DNA of 64,000 nt from Pseudomonas chlororaphis subsp. chlororaphis (GTDB lineage: Bacteria > Pseudomonadota > Gammaproteobacteria > Pseudomonadales > Pseudomonadaceae), in NCBI RefSeq assembly GCF_003945765.1, contig NZ_CP027712.1, positions 620,001 to 684,000 on the forward strand, written 5' to 3'. The position numbers and the translations under genes were made by a program. Positions 60,943 to 64,000 of this stretch are shown in pieces. The stretch's first letter is position 1, and each line of letters begins with the position of its first letter. The notes below the pieces were generated by a model, which was not told where the DNA came from, searched no databases, and worked only from the letters and a program-made list of their open reading frames with translations.

Positions 60943-62076
60943 TCAGCCGAAGTATTCAGTCAGGCCGAGATAACAGGTCGCCAGGTGATAAGGCGTGGTC
61001 GACGGCATGTCCCGGCGGCTGAGTACGCCATGGGCGTCCAGGCATTCGTTCCAGCCCTTGGCATGCAGGAAGTGTTGTTGCAGCGCCAGCAATTGGTGTT
61101 GCAGGCGTTCGGCGCTGTCCTGGCGCAAGGTCAGGGCGCGCAGGTATTCAGCCTGGGCCCAGATGCGTTGGGTGGGGTCGAGCACATCGCCATCGATGCT
61201 CAGCATCCCGCTCACCGCGCCGCTGGAGTTATCCACACCAACCTGCTCGGCATAGGCGAAGGCCCGCTCCAGCGAGGCGTGCAGCGGGCAGCCACGCAGC
61301 AAGGCCGAGGATTGCAGCAGGAAGAACCATTCGAACTGGTGCCCCGGCTCGAACCAGTTATCCACAGCCCCCAGCGGTTTCTCCATCATCAGCCCATGCC
61401 GTGGCTCGATGAAGCGCTGCTGCATGGCTGTGCACAGGGCTTGCAGCGCGCTTTGCACGGCGGCGTCGTCACGCACGGCCAGGGTGGCGAGGAAGGCCTC
61501 GGCCAGGTGCATCAGCGGGTTCTGCAAGGGACCGGAGGCCAGGGACGACCAGTCCTCGGCGAGGACCGCTTCGTACAAGCCATCGCCGCTGGCAAAACGT
61601 TCGGCCACCACTTTCAGCGCGGCATTGAGCACCGATTCCACCAGCGGCTCGCGGACCTTGGCCCAGTAATGGGCGCAGGCAAAGACGATGAAGGCGTGGG
61701 TGTAGAGGTCCTTGCGCCTGTCCAGCGGCGCGCCCTGGGCATCGATGCTGTAGAACCAGCCACCGTGTTCGGCGTCGTGGAAGTGCCGTTGCAGGGAACG
61801 GAACAGCGCCGCGGCGCGCTCTTCGGCAAGCGGCGTACGGCCATCGCCGATCAGGCTGGAAAACAGGTACAGCTGCCGGGCGCAGGCCATGGCCCGATAA
61901 CGCTGAGGTGGCAGCGGGGCATGCTCGGCGTCCAGCGCCTCGAAGGGCAGCGCCAGTTCCGGATTCCAGCCCGGCCCCTGCCAGAGCGGCACGATCACGC
62001 TGTGGAAATGCTGTTGCACGGCCGTAAACAGGGCGGTCGATTCAGACGGGGAAGTGGGGCTGGAAACATCGGGCAT
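60943..62076 (-). CDS. AGE family epimerase/isomerase
   Basis: This 377-residue protein has the (alpha/alpha)6-barrel repeats of N-acylglucosamine 2-epimerase/mannose isomerase enzymes: RYRAMACARQLYLFSSLI, HDAEHGGWFYSIDAQG, LYTHAFIVFACAHYW and PGHQFEWFFLLQSS. It probably interconverts mannose and fructose or similar free sugars (YihS/mannose isomerase-like); it is not a phosphomannose isomerase of the cupin type. It is transcribed alone between two REP pairs. Confidence 0.87.
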   Translation of the reverse strand: MPDVSSPTSPSESTALFTAVQQHFHSVIVPLWQGPGWNPELALPFEALDAEHAPLPPQRYRAMACARQLYLFSSLIGDGRTPLAEERAAALFRSLQRHFHDAEHGGWFYSIDAQGAPLDRRKDLYTHAFIVFACAHYWAKVREPLVESVLNAALKVVAERFASGDGLYEAVLAEDWSSLASGPLQNPLMHLAEAFLATLAVRDDAAVQSALQALCTAMQQRFIEPRHGLMMEKPLGAVDNWFEPGHQFEWFFLLQSSALLRGCPLHASLERAFAYAEQVGVDNSSGAVSGMLSIDGDVLDPTQRIWAQAEYLRALTLRQDSAERLQHQLLALQQHFLHAKGWNECLDAHGVLSRRDMPSTTPYHLATCYLGLTEYFG

Positions 62077-62160
62077 TGGCTGGCGTCGTCACGGCAGGGT
62101 GGAATGCGCGACATGGTAGCAGAGAAGGCCCTGGGGATCGTGGTTGGGCCGGAGCCCTTA

Positions 62161-62223
62161 ATCGCGAGCAAGCTCGTTCCTACAGTGGCGGCGTTGTTCC
62201 TGTAGGAGCGAGCTTGCTCGCGA
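62161..62223. repeat. Paired REP element (REPIN-like), class A
   Basis: ATCGCGAGCAAGCTCGTTCCTACA and TGTAGGAGCGAGCTTGCTCGCGA are inverted. It lies between the AGE gene and the hupE/ureJ stop. Confidence 0.88.
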
Positions 62224-62246
62224 AAAAAAGCCTCAAACGACGCGCA

Positions 62247-62819
62247 TCAGCCGGCCAGCAACCACACGCCAGTCGCAGCGGACGCCGCGCCCGCCAGGCG
62301 CACCAGCGGCGCAGCGGCCTGTGGCAGGAGCCGGACCACGGCATAACCGGCCGCGTGCAGTGCCGCGGTGGCGGCGACAAAGCCTGCGGCATAGGTCCAG
62401 GGGCTGGACATGTCCGGCAGTTCCAGGCCGTGGGCCACGCCGTGGAACAGGGCGAACAGCGCGGTGGCGGCCACCGCCAGGCTCAACGGCGGACGCACCG
62501 CCAGGGCCACGGCCAGGCCGAGGGCCAGGACCGAGGCGGCGATCCCGCTTTCCAGGGCCGGCAGGTTCAGCCCTGCAAAACCCAGCACACCGCCGATCAG
62601 CATGGTGCCGACGAAGGTGCAGGGCAGTGCCCAGCGCGCCGCGCCTTGCTGCTGCGCGGCCCACAGGCCGACCGCAACCATCGCCAGCAAGTGGTCCAGG
62701 CCACCGATCGGGTGGCTGATACCGGCCATCAGGCCGTTGTCGCCGTGGCCCGGGTGGGCGAAGGCCAAAGCTGGAGTCAGCAGCAGGGCGAGGGTGCCGA
62801 GAATGCGTTTGAGTGTCAT
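62247..62819 (-). CDS. ureJ: HupE/UreJ family nickel permease/accessory protein
   Basis: This 190-residue membrane protein has a signal-like N-terminus followed by the metal motif HPGHGDNG, and six hydrophobic segments. Family motifs are HPIGGLDHLLAMVAVGLW and LFALFHGVAHGLELP, whose His and Asp probably bind nickel. It belongs with urease and supplies nickel. It lies 37 bp downstream of ureG on the same strand. Confidence 0.9.
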   Translation of the reverse strand: MTLKRILGTLALLLTPALAFAHPGHGDNGLMAGISHPIGGLDHLLAMVAVGLWAAQQQGAARWALPCTFVGTMLIGGVLGFAGLNLPALESGIAASVLALGLAVALAVRPPLSLAVAATALFALFHGVAHGLELPDMSSPWTYAAGFVAATAALHAAGYAVVRLLPQAAAPLVRLAGAASAATGVWLLAG

Positions 62820-62856
62820 GGACAGGCTTCCTTGTTGAGCTTTTTGAAAAGAGCGA

Positions 62857-63471
62857 TCAGGCCGCGATCAGCAGTCCCTGGCGTTCGATAAAGGCGATGA
62901 TTTCCTCCAGGCCCTGGCCGGTCTTCTGATTGCTGAAGACGAACGGCTTGCCACCGCGCATGCGCTGGGTATCGCCGTCCATCATCTCCAGCGAAGCGCC
63001 GACCAGGGGCGCCAGGTCGATCTTGTTGATCACCAGCAGGTCGGACTTGCAGATGCCCGGGCCGCCCTTGCGCGGCAGCTTGTCGCCCGCCGACACGTCG
63101 ATCACGTAGATGGTCAGGTCGGACAGCTCGGGGCTGAAGGTCGCCGACAGGTTGTCGCCGCCGGACTCCACCAGAATCAGGTCGAGGCCGGGAAAACGCC
63201 GGTTCAGCTGATCCACCGCTTCGAGGTTGATCGAGGCGTCTTCGCGAATCGCCGTGTGCGGGCAGCCGCCGGTTTCCACGCCGATGATGCGCTCGGGCGC
63301 CAGGGCCTGGTTGCGCACCAGGAAGTCGGCGTCTTCGCGGGTGTAGATATCGTTGGTCACCACCGCCAGGTTGTAGCGTTCGCGCAGGGCCAGGCACAGG
63401 GCCAGGGTCAGGGCGGTCTTGCCGGAGCCCACCGGGCCGCCGATGCCGACGCGCAGAGGTTGTGCGTTCAT
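62857..63471 (-). CDS. ureG: Urease accessory GTPase UreG
   Basis: This 204-residue GTPase delivers nickel to urease. The P-loop is [18 protein letters not shown] at about 9-26, with the nickel-binding CPH motif in [32 protein letters not shown] and the NKID-type G4 motif [10 protein letters not shown]. The ATG at 63471 has GAGAG upstream. It is normally adjacent to ureF; here a MITE-like element and short direct repeats separate them by 195 bp. Confidence 0.97.
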   Translation of the reverse strand: MNAQPLRVGIGGPVGSGKTALTLALCLALRERYNLAVVTNDIYTREDADFLVRNQALAPERIIGVETGGCPHTAIREDASINLEAVDQLNRRFPGLDLILVESGGDNLSATFSPELSDLTIYVIDVSAGDKLPRKGGPGICKSDLLVINKIDLAPLVGASLEMMDGDTQRMRGGKPFVFSNQKTGQGLEEIIAFIERQGLLIAA

Positions 63472-63483
63472 GTGACTCTCCAC

Positions 63484-63530
63484 AATAAAAGGCACCCAAG
63501 TAAAAGGCGCCAAACTAAAAGGACCTAGGC
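63484..63530 (-). repeat. Three 15-bp direct repeats upstream of ureG
   Basis: TAAAAGG begins at 63486, 63501 and 63516, exactly 15 bp apart, with partly conserved remainder (CACCC, CGCCA, ACCTA). The last copy runs into the target site of the MITE-like element. Confidence 0.65.
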
Positions 63531-63670
63531 TCTGTACGAAAAGTGGCTGCGCTCGGCCATGCTGCGTTAAAAACAGGCTCGGAATGCTCATTTAGGCCCC
63601 TAAACTCCGCTTCCTCGCCTGTTTTTGCCTTGCCTGACCTTCGCTCGCCGACTTTTCGTACAGACCCTAG
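63525..63670. mobile_element. MITE-like element with CTAG target duplication
   Basis: A 138-bp non-coding sequence (63529-63666) is flanked by CTAG on both sides. Its ends are inverted: GCTCTGTACGAAAAGT at the left and ACTTTTCGTACAGACC at the right, with imperfect pairing for about 55 bp, including AAAAACAGGC and GCCTGTTTTT. No transposase frame is present. A palindromic CTAG duplication fits IS5-like transposases, which would have to act in trans. The right CTAG holds the TAG stop of ureF. Confidence 0.75.
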
Positions 63671-64000
63671 GAACGGAACAGGCGGCTGTACTGGCGCTCA
63701 TGGGCCATGCACGCCAGGGACAGGCCGAAGGCGGCGCTGCCGTAATGTTCGGGGTCGAGGTTCGAGGCATTGCGCTGGGCCTCTTGCAGCAACGGCAACA
63801 GTTCGCTGGTCAGGCGCTGAGCAGCCTGCTGGCCCAGGGGCAGGGTTTTCATCAGCACCGCCAGCTGGTTTTCCAGCCAGCTCCACAGCCAGGCGGCCAG
63901 GGCGTCCTGCGGGCTGATCCGCCAGGCCCGCGCGGCCAGGGCCCAGCCCAGGGCCAGGTGCGGCTCGGCGATCTGCGCGAGAAAGTTGCGGGCCGGCGGA
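63667..64000 (-). CDS. ureF: Urease accessory protein UreF, C-terminal part (cut by window edge)
   Basis: The reverse strand reads ISPQDALAAWLWSWLENQLA, LGQQAAQRLTSELLPLL and ends LSLACMAHERQYSRLFRS, the UreF C-terminus. About 110 codons lie in the window. UreF is the GTPase regulator of UreG in nickel delivery to urease. The TAG stop coincides with the duplicated CTAG of the adjacent MITE-like element; the encoded C-terminus still looks normal in length. Confidence 0.93.
   Translation of the reverse strand, partial: PPARNFLAQIAEPHLALGWALAARAWRISPQDALAAWLWSWLENQLAVLMKTLPLGQQAAQRLTSELLPLLQEAQRNASNLDPEHYGSAAFGLSLACMAHERQYSRLFRS

Noticed and set aside
61229..61366. Two perfect TTATCCACA sequences inside the AGE gene
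   Set aside because: They arise from the codons for Val-Asp-Asn (GTG GAT AAC) and are not in a gene-free region, so I did not count them with the cluster at 57920-58596, though they may add to local DnaA binding.

Overview
The window is ordinary chromosomal DNA of a fluorescent pseudomonad. Gene order, protein sequences and intergenic repeat families fit the Pseudomonas fluorescens group (P. chlororaphis / P. protegens-like), with high GC and strong Pseudomonas codon bias. The organism call rests on recognised families and synteny recalled from memory, not on a database search. I saw no prophage, transposase gene or CRISPR array.

Layout. 1-6.6 kb: psd (cut by the window edge), rhdA and an HDOD protein on the minus strand; motAB on the plus strand behind a sigma-28 type promoter; rsgA (-) and orn (+). 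6.8-9.8 kb: a TRIC-type membrane protein, queG (-), nnrD and tsaE. 9.8-20.8 kb: the conserved amiB-mutL-miaA-hfq-hflX-hflK-hflC block followed by hisZ and purA. 20.9-25.5 kb: a chemoreceptor gene, then a two-gene ferric-iron ABC importer lacking an ATPase gene. 25.7-26.1 kb: two identical tRNA-Leu(CAG) genes, each with its own promoter and terminator. 26.3-36.1 kb: rnr-rlmB, then rpsF-rpsR-DUF2232-rplI, dnaB and the radical SAM gene ygiQ. 36.9-43.7 kb: a three-gene operon of transglutaminase-like proteins and a fused ATP-grasp/alpha-E protein, whose substrate and product are unknown. 43.8-48.2 kb: NUDIX, a small charged protein, a LOG-family hydrolase, azurin, and the NAD salvage pair pncB-nadE. 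48.4-52.4 kb: a LysR regulator with amaB/amaA (lysine-pipecolate catabolism). 52.7-57.9 kb: a livKHMGF branched-chain amino acid importer behind a near-perfect sigma-54 promoter and an NtrC-like site. 57.9-58.9 kb: a 1-kb gene-free stretch with a cluster of DnaA-box-like 9-mers. 58.9-64.0 kb: SDR, a CDF-like transporter, an AGE-family isomerase, and hupE/ureJ-ureG-ureF (ureF cut by the window end).

Intergenic DNA is rich in palindromic repeats of two families: class A, REP-like, built on a GCGGGCAAGCCTCGCTCCTAC-type core, and class B, about 100-150 bp, with inverted ends GTAGCCGCTGCCG. A 138-bp MITE-like element with a CTAG target duplication sits exactly at the ureF stop codon. The most interesting leads are the ATP-grasp/alpha-E/transglutaminase operon, the DnaA-box cluster, the MITE in the urease accessory operon, and the sigma-54/NtrC-type control region of the liv operon.
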